DNA of 32,123 bases, from contig DKVI01000102.1 of NCBI GenBank assembly GCA_002491115.1, positions 1 to 32,123 on the forward strand, written 5' to 3'. Origin of the DNA: Lachnospiraceae bacterium UBA7182. GTDB taxonomy: Bacteria; Bacillota; Clostridia; Lachnospirales; Lachnospiraceae. How positions within the stretch are numbered: position 1 is the stretch's first letter; each line of letters begins with the position of its first letter. Below are positions 23,438 to 31,039 of the stretch, piece after piece. A program made the position numbers and the translations under genes. A model generated the notes under the pieces. It worked only from the letters and a program-made list of their open reading frames with translations, was not told the DNA's origin and did no database searches.

Positions 23438-24436
23438 CTATTGATTCGCAGCATCTGACAGGCGGTTCATAGCTTCCATGTCTTCAGCACTTAATGTAAG
23501 TTCCAATGACTGAAGCGAATCCTTCAAATGTGTAAGCTTTCTTGCGCCAACAAGAAGGTTGACGCATTCGCTTTTGTTATGAAGCCACGCCAGAGACAAA
23601 GCCGCCGTAGAACAGTTGTATTTTTCCGCAATTTTCCCAAGGCCTTTTAAAAGCGTTTCCACCTTCGGAAGATTTTCCGGCTGAAACCATTTGTACTTTG
23701 AACGGTTGTCGCCTGTCCAGGAAACTGCCTCTTTCAGTATCCGGCCTGTCAGAATTCCTTTTTCTAAAGAGCTGTGCGCCTGATAGGTAATCTGATGTTT
23801 TTCGCAGTACTGTATCATATCTTCTGTATAGGCCCGTTTCAAAAGACTTCCGCCTTCCTGAAGAAGATCAAGCTCTCCATATTGAAGACATGTATCGAGC
23901 GCTTCCACCGGATGGCCGGAAAGTCCTACATTTGACAAACCCGTGGCGCGGATCAACTGACGCTTTTTCAGCTCATCCATCGCTTCCATCACTTCGCCGA
24001 ATTCTTCTGCCTTCGGGCAGCGATGGATAATCATCAGATCGATATAATCTGTCTCCATCCGCTTAAGGCTTTCCTCCACATCTTTTATGATGGATGCTTT
24101 GGAAAAATTGTTATATACTGAATGTCCGTCGCGGGTATAGGTAAACGTCCCCTCCGTGTTCCGCCAGTTCAGACTGCATTTAGTAGAAATAAAATATTTT
24201 TCACGTCTTCCTTTGACTGCCTGACCCACAATGGATTCACTCCGCCCGGTACCATAGACAGGCGCGGTGTCAAGGCCCCATACGCCCAGATCATAGGCCT
24301 GGCGGATCAGATCGATCAATTCCTGATCGTCTTTTGTTGTATCCTGCCAGGAAGTGCCTCCGCCCATCCCGAAAGTCCCAAGGACGAGCTTGGGCGCGTT
24401 TACATTACTTTTTCCAATTTTCATAGACTGGATCAT
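23438..24436 (-). CDS. Aldo/keto reductase
   Basis: A 332-residue aldo/keto reductase with the full catalytic tetrad: Asp56, Tyr61 (LDTAPVYGTGRSE), Lys86 (ISTKCSLNW) and His138 (YIDLMIIHRCP). The start is ATG 24436 with GGAAGGAG nine bases upstream, one base after the MFS stop; a longer frame would overlap the MFS gene. It resembles the L-fucose-dehydrogenase-like and pyridoxal-type reductases of this superfamily. In the methyl-transfer operon it could reduce a ketone or aldehyde of the same substrate family. Confidence 0.9.
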   Translation of the reverse strand: MIQSMKIGKSNVNAPKLVLGTFGMGGGTSWQDTTKDDQELIDLIRQAYDLGVWGLDTAPVYGTGRSESIVGQAVKGRREKYFISTKCSLNWRNTEGTFTYTRDGHSVYNNFSKASIIKDVEESLKRMETDYIDLMIIHRCPKAEEFGEVMEAMDELKKRQLIRATGLSNVGLSGHPVEALDTCLQYGELDLLQEGGSLLKRAYTEDMIQYCEKHQITYQAHSSLEKGILTGRILKEAVSWTGDNRSKYKWFQPENLPKVETLLKGLGKIAEKYNCSTAALSLAWLHNKSECVNLLVGARKLTHLKDSLQSLELTLSAEDMEAMNRLSDAANQ

Positions 24437-24437
24437 A

Positions 24438-25685
24438 TTATTTTGCTCCTTCCGGTACATCCCATTTCTTTACATAATTTTCTCTCTGGGATAATACAAA
24501 TAAGATCAGTACGCCTAATACAGCCAGGATGGCAATTACGAGCCAGAATGCTCCTGCATATCCGATTACACCCAAGATCAGACCCCAGATCGTAGCTGCC
24601 GAACCGCCCAGCGCGCAGAACAGCATAACGAAGATTGCCCAGATCGCCGGCTGATCTTTCGCCCCGAACATATAGCGGGTAAGCAAAGGGCCATACAGGT
24701 TTACGCTTGCGTACAGAGGCCCGATCAGGAAACATCCGACTGCAACCGGAAGGAAATTGCCGGCTGAAAACAGAATCAGCAAAAAGCAGATAATCCCTGT
24801 TGCCACATAGAACATACCGCCCACACGCAGACCTTTTTTGTCAATGATATTGCCAAGGAGGATCTTGTTGCAGAACACGCCTGCCTGGATCACCGCGGAG
24901 ATAAAGCCGGCCAGCGCGGAAGTCATGCCAATGGACTGACAATACGGATTAATATAGGCGTTCACATTTGCGCTGAAACTGGACAGAATCAGGATCACTG
25001 CGCAGATCCAGAACATGCCTGTGCGCATGGCATGATTTCTGTCAATTCCCGGTACGACGCCTGCTGCCGCGCCGGACGTCACCGGCCCTCCGCCGGGTAC
25101 CGTCTGCCCCACTTCAGAAGGATCATTTCGCATGAAAATAGCCGTAAACGGGACAAACACGACACAGATCACAGCCCAGATCAGGAATGTATTTCTCCAT
25201 CCGTAATTACCGATCAGGATTCCGCCGATGGCTGAAAAGAACATTCCGCCAAGTCCCTGGGTACTTGCCATAATTCCGATGGCAGCGCCGGGCTTATTGG
25301 GAAACCAGGAGTTTGCCACGATTGGAATACAGATATTGCAGAGCAGTCCCATCGGGACAGCCAGCAGCACGGAACTTAGATAGAATACCCACAGGCTGCT
25401 TGATGTTGCCCGCATAACAAAACAGGCTGCTTCCAGTAAAATAGCCGCCGACAGAAGCCAGCGCATCTTGATCATTTTGACCAGCGGCGTAAAGACAAAC
25501 GGCGCGGCAAAAGCACACACCAGCATGACAATGGTCAGGTTCAGGCCGAATGCCGCCAGAGATATATTCAGTTCTTCCGTTACCGGCGTATAAAAGATAC
25601 TTGCCGTATTCATGATTAAACTCATAGGCAGCATAAGCGCAGCCATAAGGAATAACACTACGTTACCATAATATTTTTTATTCAT
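24438..25685 (-). CDS. MFS transporter (OFA-like), methyl-transfer operon
   Basis: A 415-residue, about twelve-helix major facilitator, paralogous to the carrier at 10037-11287 (shared MSLIMNTASIFYTPVTEEL). The start is ATG 25685 with AAGGAG nine bases upstream; a GTG two codons earlier is too close to it. Its place between the substrate methyltransferase and the aldo/keto reductase suggests uptake of the methylated substrate or release of the demethylated product. The specific compound is unknown. Confidence 0.88.
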   Translation of the reverse strand: MNKKYYGNVVLFLMAALMLPMSLIMNTASIFYTPVTEELNISLAAFGLNLTIVMLVCAFAAPFVFTPLVKMIKMRWLLSAAILLEAACFVMRATSSSLWVFYLSSVLLAVPMGLLCNICIPIVANSWFPNKPGAAIGIMASTQGLGGMFFSAIGGILIGNYGWRNTFLIWAVICVVFVPFTAIFMRNDPSEVGQTVPGGGPVTSGAAAGVVPGIDRNHAMRTGMFWICAVILILSSFSANVNAYINPYCQSIGMTSALAGFISAVIQAGVFCNKILLGNIIDKKGLRVGGMFYVATGIICFLLILFSAGNFLPVAVGCFLIGPLYASVNLYGPLLTRYMFGAKDQPAIWAIFVMLFCALGGSAATIWGLILGVIGYAGAFWLVIAILAVLGVLILFVLSQRENYVKKWDVPEGAK

Positions 25686-25707
25686 TTTCACTTTCTCCTT
25701 TGTACTG

Positions 25708-25908
25708 TTAATCGCACAGCATAGACATTACGAAGCCGACCACAGCTCCTTTGCGCTGTTCTTCCGGAAGGAAAGTCAGAAGGTCTGCCATCTGCTGAAG
25801 TCCTTTCTGCGGATCTGTATCAATGACTTTGTCAAGTTCATCAGACGGGTGTGTTTTGATTTCACGAATATACCCGTCTACCTGTTCTTTCATATCAAAA
25901 AATGCCAT
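25708..25908 (-). CDS. Small hypothetical protein (66 aa)
   Basis: A 66-residue soluble, acidic-to-neutral protein beginning MAFFDMKEQVDGYIREIKTH and ending RKGAVVGFVMSMLCD. I do not recognise a family. A very good AGGAGG lies five bases before the ATG, and the gene sits 22 bp before the MFS start inside the methyl-transfer operon, so I take it as real. Its predicted character is mostly helical with no membrane segment. It starts just after the hairpin repeat at 25921-26069. Confidence 0.65.
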   Translation of the reverse strand: MAFFDMKEQVDGYIREIKTHPSDELDKVIDTDPQKGLQQMADLLTFLPEEQRKGAVVGFVMSMLCD

Positions 25909-25920
25909 AATAGCCTCCTA

Positions 25921-26069
25921 TTAAAGTTCCGCTCCGCCCTTGCAGCGCCCGGGTAATAGATGGATTCCCGGCCGCGTTCGCGTCCGCTCTTCCATCTGGG
26001 CGCTGCAAGGTCTTCGCTGTTTAAAGTTCCGCTCCGGCCCTGCAGCGCCGCAGGGCCTTCGCTGTTTTA
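25921..26069 (-). repeat. Two-unit nested hairpin repeat
   Basis: Two units share the flanks TTAAAGTTCCGCTCCG and TTCGCTGTTT. Unit A (25921-26022) has perfect 13-bp arms CCTTGCAGCGCCC (25938-25950) and GGGCGCTGCAAGG (25998-26010). The 47-nt insert between them can itself fold (AGATGGA/TCCATCT and CGCG-TT-CGCG). Unit B (26021-26069) has a compact 8-bp stem GGCCCTGC/GCAGGGCC with a 6-nt loop. The repeat fills the gap between the substrate methyltransferase and the 66-residue gene. It is probably a family of interspersed palindromic repeats acting in the mRNA. Confidence 0.8.
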
Positions 26070-26077
26070 TAGTTGTT

Positions 26078-27217
26078 TTACCAGCGGAAGTTCTGCACAT
26101 ATTCGCAGACAGCCAGCAGATTTTCTCTCTTGCAGTCGTTTCTGAAGGACATCATCTTGTTCTGTCCGAGCATGAAGCCGTCGCCCATCTGGTCGATGAC
26201 CTTCTTCGCGCGGTCCACGCACTCTTCCGGTGTGCCGCGGCCGAGAAGCTGGGCGGTGATACCGCCGACGATACAGGCGTTGGGAACTGCTTCCCGAAGC
26301 TCCGCCACATCATCCAGTTCAGGTACCAGTACAAGGAATCCCTTCGGATAATCCTGGAAGTACTCCTTGAAACGGATCAGGCTGTTTTCCAGGTAGATCA
26401 TGACCGTCTTGTTGGCTGCCAGGGCAGCGTCAAGAATCTGTTTCAGATAGGGCCAGTAGAAGGTTTCCCACTGTTTCATATTCATCATTGTATGCGCCAG
26501 AAGGGGGACCATCAGGTCTACCATACATTCGGAGGTGTCCGTAGCCAGCGCTTTATGTACACCAGGCATCACTTCATCTTCCATGATCGCGTCATAGGCG
26601 TCGATCAGTTCGCTTTTTCTCCTGCGAAGATCCAGAGAAGCCGCTTTGATGCCTCTGTAATATTTATGGAATCTTTCATGCGGAACCTGTGCCAGACAGT
26701 TATAACAGGTCGGACATCCGTATTCTTTCGCAAGCTTTGCTTTTATATAAGGAAGGTATGCGTTATTCTCCGTATTCACGGCGATTGCCTCCGCCATCAG
26801 CCCCTGCTTCAGATCCGGATATTTGCGCAGGAACATCTTCCAGCTCGTACCCCAGCGGTCTGTCTTATATGCCGGGTATTCGTCATCCTGCAAAAGGGTA
26901 TGGTCAAAGAAATTAATAGACTCCTGCTCGTCGTCAACCAGATGATGATTGCCGCCCAGAAGCGCCGCCGGTTTCAAAAGGTTTCTCCCAAGCGGATCAT
27001 AATGTACATCAAAATCATATCTTTCCTGAAATTCACACTGGATACGATCCAGCATTCCGTAATCGCTCAGCGCTTCTGAAAGCTTTGGTTTTAAATCAGA
27101 ATCCAGTATCTTCCAGGTAAAAAAGTTGCTGAAATGTGCTATCCGGCTGGTGTGTTTATGCTGGATCGTGTCATGCAACACTTTTAATCTCTCGTCAAAT
27201 CTTTCGTTCTTTTCCAA
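26078..27217 (-). CDS. URO-D-superfamily corrinoid substrate methyltransferase (O-demethylase type)
   Basis: A 379-residue cytoplasmic protein of the uroporphyrinogen decarboxylase/MtaA/CmuA superfamily, in the place expected for the enzyme that moves a methyl group from a substrate to the corrinoid protein. The C-terminal barrel shows IVGGITAQLLGRGTPEECVD, matching the G-N-x-D-P...GTPEE region of the family. The Zn-binding H-x-C and Gly-Cys-Gly motifs of MtaA-like enzymes are not present; the aligned places read YLE and GQNK. The start is TTG with GGAGG eight bases upstream, and no better start was seen. It lies 19 bp after the corrinoid gene. Methoxyaromatic demethylation is the most likely role, but other methyl donors are possible. 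Confidence 0.85.
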   Translation of the reverse strand: MEKNERFDERLKVLHDTIQHKHTSRIAHFSNFFTWKILDSDLKPKLSEALSDYGMLDRIQCEFQERYDFDVHYDPLGRNLLKPAALLGGNHHLVDDEQESINFFDHTLLQDDEYPAYKTDRWGTSWKMFLRKYPDLKQGLMAEAIAVNTENNAYLPYIKAKLAKEYGCPTCYNCLAQVPHERFHKYYRGIKAASLDLRRRKSELIDAYDAIMEDEVMPGVHKALATDTSECMVDLMVPLLAHTMMNMKQWETFYWPYLKQILDAALAANKTVMIYLENSLIRFKEYFQDYPKGFLVLVPELDDVAELREAVPNACIVGGITAQLLGRGTPEECVDRAKKVIDQMGDGFMLGQNKMMSFRNDCKRENLLAVCEYVQNFRW

Positions 27218-27236
27218 AAAAACCGCCTCCTTTTAT

Positions 27237-27881
27237 TCAGGCCATAGCCTGTGCCCATTCGTTGCATACCCGTACCGTCTTCTGCGGGTCATGCGCCCAT
27301 TCATCCGCTCCTGTAAGTTCCTTTGCTTCTTCGCTGACCGGTGCGCCGCCGATAATAATCTTTACTTTATCTCTAAGCCCCGCTTCCCTGAAAGCTTCCA
27401 CCGTATCTTTCATGGAATCGATGGCAAGTGTCAGGACACCGGAAAGAGCAATAATTCTGATATCTTTCTCTTTTGCCGTCGCAACGATCTGGTCCGCCGG
27501 AATATCGATCCCCAGGTCAACCACTTCAAATCCTCCGGCTTCCAGCATGGAACGGACAATATTCTTTCCGATATCATGCAGGTCATTCTTTACGGTACAA
27601 AGGATCATCTTTGTCTTTGTACCGCTTCCTTCACTGCTGATCAGGCCGTCTTTTAATATATTGACCGCTGTCGTCATCAGTTCGCCTGCATAGATCAGAT
27701 CACCTACAAAATACTCACCTTCCTGGAATTGATCCCCGACCAGATCCATTCCTTTCTGGCATGCTTCCATGGCCTTCGGCGCGTCCGCACCGCCCTCTTC
27801 CATCACCTTTTCCAGCATTTCAGTAACAGCGTCTTCATCCAGATCACCCATCGCCTGTGCCAATGCTTCAAAATCAATCAC
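27237..27881 (-). CDS. Corrinoid (B12-binding) methyl carrier protein
   Basis: A 214-residue protein of the MtaC/MtbC/MtvC type. The N-terminal helical cap (about 1-85) is followed by a Rossmann B12-binding domain with the cobalt-ligating D100-L-H102-D-I-G105 motif, S147-G-V-L and I-I-G178-G179. It carries the methyl group from the substrate methyltransferase to the tetrahydrofolate methyltransferase. It starts with GTG behind GGAGG. It is the second gene of the operon, and the methyltransferases on either side complete a three-part system. Confidence 0.95.
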   Translation of the reverse strand: MIDFEALAQAMGDLDEDAVTEMLEKVMEEGGADAPKAMEACQKGMDLVGDQFQEGEYFVGDLIYAGELMTTAVNILKDGLISSEGSGTKTKMILCTVKNDLHDIGKNIVRSMLEAGGFEVVDLGIDIPADQIVATAKEKDIRIIALSGVLTLAIDSMKDTVEAFREAGLRDKVKIIIGGAPVSEEAKELTGADEWAHDPQKTVRVCNEWAQAMA

Positions 27882-27931
27882 TTTTGTTTACCTCCATTTT
27901 GTTTTTTATTTTATGGCGCTTTTTATATCAT

Positions 27932-28744
27932 TCAGGCTTTTTTCTGCCCAAATACTCCTTTTCTGTAGGCACGATTATATTTTCTGCCGGACTTGTCTTT
28001 CATAAGCAGTGCCTCACAGGCATAAATCGTACCGATCATATCCTGGTTACAGGGGTCCATAATGGCTGAATCCAGTCCTGCCTCCAGGGCATATGCCATG
28101 CAGTTGCTGTTGATCAGGCGGCGGCACGGCATCTGAAAACTGATATTGGAGATGGCTCCTGTCACTTTGACTTCCGGCGCATATGCATGGATCTTTCCGA
28201 TACAGTACTGGAAATCTTCCAACGCCCCTGCCACGGTCGCCAGGGACATAACGCAGGGATCAATATGCAGGTTGGACAGTTTCACTCCGTAATGATCCGC
28301 TTTGTCAATGATCCTTTTGGCAATCTCGACCTTTTTGTCGGACTCCAGCGGAATCCCCGTCTGGTCGCAGGTAAGGCCGATGACATTCCAGTCCGTACCG
28401 GCAATTACCGGGAAGATCGTCTCACATTTATCCCCTTCCTCATTGACTGAATTTACCATGCCGGGCCTCTTTACATGCCCCTCTTCCAGAATCCGTTTCA
28501 AAAGGCCTGCATCAGGGCTGTCGATGCAAAGCGGCACATCGGTTACGTCCTGCATAAGTCCGATCAGCCACACCATCGTATCATACTCAATGTCCGTAGA
28601 AGTGCTCGGCGCACAGTCCAGGAAATCGGCTCCTGCTTCCACCTGAAGCCTGGTGCGGGTTTTGATGAGTTCTTCATCCCGTTCCGCAATGGCTTTTTTG
28701 ATACTGGGAATCGTACCATTAATCTTTTCACCTATAATGATCAT
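27932..28744 (-). CDS. Methyl-tetrahydrofolate:corrinoid methyltransferase (AcsE/pterin-binding type)
   Basis: A 270-residue pterin-binding TIM-barrel methyltransferase that transfers the methyl group between the corrinoid protein and tetrahydrofolate. Conserved positions of the AcsE family are visible: Asp75 (CIDSP), Asn98 (GMVNSVN), Asp162 (HIDPCV) and Asn200 (AISNISFQMP). Its length equals the family norm. It is the first gene of the operon, with AGGAG six bases upstream, behind the promoter at 28804-28871. The resulting methyl-tetrahydrofolate would feed one-carbon or acetyl-CoA pathway metabolism; those genes are not in the window. Confidence 0.94.
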   Translation of the reverse strand: MIIIGEKINGTIPSIKKAIAERDEELIKTRTRLQVEAGADFLDCAPSTSTDIEYDTMVWLIGLMQDVTDVPLCIDSPDAGLLKRILEEGHVKRPGMVNSVNEEGDKCETIFPVIAGTDWNVIGLTCDQTGIPLESDKKVEIAKRIIDKADHYGVKLSNLHIDPCVMSLATVAGALEDFQYCIGKIHAYAPEVKVTGAISNISFQMPCRRLINSNCMAYALEAGLDSAIMDPCNQDMIGTIYACEALLMKDKSGRKYNRAYRKGVFGQKKA

Positions 28745-28803
28745 GTTGCTCTCCTTTTTTATGTAATCTTTTTTGTATTTTCTTGGTTATTTTGTATACT
28801 CTT

Positions 28804-28871
28804 ATTGTAGTTTTGAAACTTTCTTTATTCAACTTCCTTAATTTTATACCCCCATAAATATCTTTTATGGG
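28804..28871 (-). promoter_or_regulatory. Methyl-transfer operon promoter with LysR-type site
   Basis: On the minus strand TTGAAT (28827-28832), 17 bp, TACAAT (28804-28809). Upstream lies a perfect palindrome CCCATAAA-N5-TTTATGGG (28851-28871) containing a T-N11-A box, centred about -64 from the predicted start, the standard LysR recognition position. The next LysR gene upstream is at 30089-31015. This site differs in sequence and spacing from the four-promoter GGTATA regulon, although a GGGTATA follows the palindrome. Confidence 0.7.
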
Positions 28872-28902
28872 ACATTTTTCGACACCGGATTTTTTCTGTC
28901 AA

Positions 28903-28927
28903 AAAAAGGGCCTTGTAAGCCCTTTTT
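28903..28927 (-). terminator. Intrinsic terminator after the Fe-S aldo/keto reductase
   Basis: Arms AAAAAGGGC (28903-28911) and GCCCTTTTT (28919-28927), a 7-nt loop and a T run on the minus strand. It lies 20 bp after the aldo/keto reductase stop and before the methyl-transfer promoter, so it separates the two operons. Confidence 0.9.
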
Positions 28928-28947
28928 CCTGATTCCCGTTCTCCTGA

Positions 28948-30063
28948 TTATTCAAACACTTCCGCAACTTTTTTCAGCAGTTCCCTGACCGCAAGATGCT
29001 GCGGACAGTTTTTTTCGCATTTTCCGCACTCGACACATGCGGACGCCTTTCCGTTCTTCTGTGTCAGATTGGTATAATACACTTTCTGGTTGTATGTATA
29101 GGATGTATTTTCCAGCCGTTTATAATTGTTAAAAAGGCTGAAATAGTCCGGGATTGCTATGTGTTTGGGACATTCCGTAACACAATACCGGCAGCCTGTA
29201 CACTGGATCTCGCTATGGCTGCGGATCAGCCTGACAGCTTCCTGTAAAGCTTCCGTCTCCTGTTCGGACAGCGGAACAAAGTCTGACATATAGGCAGTAT
29301 TATCCTCTACCTGTTCTAAGGTAGACATCCCGCTGAGTACCATCAGAACGCCTTCTTTTTCCGCCGCAAAACGCACAGCCCAGGATGCCAGACTGCCGTC
29401 AGGATTGCACCCGTGCAGAACGGCTTTGGCATCCTCCGGGAGGTTGACCAGTGTACCGCCTTTTACCGGTTCCATTACGATTACCTGTTTACCGTATTTC
29501 CGGGCCACCTCATAACATTTCCGGGACTGTATCATCTCATCTTCCCAGTCCAGATAATTCAACTGGATCTGCACCAGCTCCGTCTCCGGATGGTCTTTTA
29601 AAATCTGTTCCAGCACGTCCGCCGTCCCGTGAAAAGAAAAACCAATCCGGCGGACATAACCTTTTTCTTTTAATTCCGTCAGAAACTCAAACGTATGATA
29701 TTTCTGCGCATATGGATAAAAGGTAGAACCCAGGTTATGGATCAGATAATTGTCGAAATAGGTAACACCGCATATTTCCAGTTGTTTTAAGAAAAACGGC
29801 CATTGATCCTCTTCTTTCTTGATATAATTAAAAGTAATCTTATCCGTCAGTACAAAACAGTCGCGGGGATACCGTTTAACCAGACATTCCCGGACCGCCG
29901 GCTCACTTGCCTCATCATTGTAGCGGTGGGCAGTATCAAAATAGGAAAATCCCCTTTCCATAAAACAGTCCACCATTTTCTTTACAGCTTCCAGATCCAC
30001 CGTCGAGCGGTCCTGCTCGTCCAGTACGGGAAGCCGCATGCACCCAAACCCCAGTTTTTTCAT
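28948..30063 (-). CDS. Aldo/keto reductase with C-terminal 2x[4Fe-4S] domain
   Basis: A 371-residue fusion. Residues 1-265 form an aldo/keto reductase barrel with Asp43, Tyr48 (FDTAHRYND), Lys75 and His109 (YLIHN). Residues 285-355 hold two ferredoxin motifs: Cys288, 291, 294, 298 (CTGCRYCVTEC) and Cys343, 346, 349, 353 (CVECGKCEKNC). This class is common in anaerobes and may use ferredoxin-linked electrons. It follows LysR 2 by 25 bp and is probably the last gene of the reductase-LysR unit. The substrate is unknown. Confidence 0.92.
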   Translation of the reverse strand: MKKLGFGCMRLPVLDEQDRSTVDLEAVKKMVDCFMERGFSYFDTAHRYNDEASEPAVRECLVKRYPRDCFVLTDKITFNYIKKEEDQWPFFLKQLEICGVTYFDNYLIHNLGSTFYPYAQKYHTFEFLTELKEKGYVRRIGFSFHGTADVLEQILKDHPETELVQIQLNYLDWEDEMIQSRKCYEVARKYGKQVIVMEPVKGGTLVNLPEDAKAVLHGCNPDGSLASWAVRFAAEKEGVLMVLSGMSTLEQVEDNTAYMSDFVPLSEQETEALQEAVRLIRSHSEIQCTGCRYCVTECPKHIAIPDYFSLFNNYKRLENTSYTYNQKVYYTNLTQKNGKASACVECGKCEKNCPQHLAVRELLKKVAEVFE

Positions 30064-30088
30064 CGTGTTTTCCTCACTTTCTGTATGA

Positions 30089-31015
30089 TTAAAATAAAAG
30101 ACTTTCGTCTATATCCACACCGTCCATTTCCGGATAATATTTTTCAATCTGCTGTGTCAGATCCTGATACTTATAGGGAATGTCGCTGCTGCTGTTCCAG
30201 GACAGCCCTGTAACCAGCTCCATTTTTACATCTTTCATCCTCCTGACCTGATAGCCTTCCCCATACCACTGGCGAACACGTCTTAAAGGTGATAAAGCGA
30301 TGACGGGCTTTACCAGTTCGTTTTCCTGAAATACTTTCAGATAATCGTCATAGTCATGTTCATTCATTTTCAGAGTGATATTTTCTTCTTTCAGAAGCCG
30401 ATCCATATATTTGCGGTAAGGATTCGGTTCCGTCAGCATTTCAAACGTATATTTTTCCAGATCCTCCCGGGTGACGGCCGGCTTTTTCGTCAAAGGATGC
30501 ATCCGGTTCATGACAGCCACGATCTCATCTCTGGCAATGATCTTTGTGATAAGCTTTCCGCCTCCCTCTATGGGCGGAAAAGTAATCGCCAGATCCAGCG
30601 TCTCGTTTTCCAGCATCAGCTTCACCTGGTCATAATCGGCAAACATCTTTTCTATCGGTACATTGTTATAAGACGTCAGAATCCCATGAAAGAACAGAGA
30701 AGAAAAAGTCACCACAGATCCGGAAAATCCCAGCCGGATCTTTTTCTGCTGATTGAGCTTCAATTCGCGGGCATGCTTCATCATAACCTCGTACGCTTCA
30801 TACAGATCATACAGATCCCCGAAGATCTCCGAACATTCCCTGGTAATTACAAGCCTGTTATTATCCCGGTAAAACAGCGGAATCCCCAGCTCCTGCTCCA
30901 GCCTGGATAAGGAATGACTCAGCGCGGGCTGTGTAATATACAGTTCTTTAGCCGCTTTTGTCAGGCTCATATACTTCATGATCGACATAAAATGCTGGAT
31001 TTGTATAAAATTCAA
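30089..31015 (-). CDS. LysR-family transcriptional regulator 2
   Basis: A 308-residue LysR-type regulator. The DNA-binding domain reads IQHFMSIMKYMSLTKAAKEL, YITQPALSHSLSRLEQELG and PLFYRDNNRLVIT, followed by the effector-binding domain. It starts with TTG behind AAGGGGG (seven bases). It lies directly after the full-length flavodoxin-type reductase (24-bp gap), and its transcript probably begins at the GGTATA promoter (31728-31792). It is a candidate for binding the palindrome in the methyl-transfer promoter at 28851-28871 or the GGTATA regulon. Confidence 0.92.
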   Translation of the reverse strand: MNFIQIQHFMSIMKYMSLTKAAKELYITQPALSHSLSRLEQELGIPLFYRDNNRLVITRECSEIFGDLYDLYEAYEVMMKHARELKLNQQKKIRLGFSGSVVTFSSLFFHGILTSYNNVPIEKMFADYDQVKLMLENETLDLAITFPPIEGGGKLITKIIARDEIVAVMNRMHPLTKKPAVTREDLEKYTFEMLTEPNPYRKYMDRLLKEENITLKMNEHDYDDYLKVFQENELVKPVIALSPLRRVRQWYGEGYQVRRMKDVKMELVTGLSWNSSSDIPYKYQDLTQQIEKYYPEMDGVDIDESLLF

Positions 31016-31039
31016 ATTATTTCCCCCTTCTATCCCCGC

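Noticed and set aside
25921..26069. CRISPR or IS end
   Set aside because: There are only two unequal units with no spacer series and no transposase; the palindromic hairpin repeat is the simpler reading.
25940..27079. Long plus-strand open frame of 379 codons
   Set aside because: It lies opposite the URO-D-type methyltransferase, has no ribosome site or recognisable domain and is a mirror of that gene's codon pattern.
28745..28947. Cobalamin riboswitch before the methyl-transfer operon
   Set aside because: The 5' region is short and AT-rich, and no B12-box-like or multi-stem structure is present; a normal promoter and palindrome account for it.
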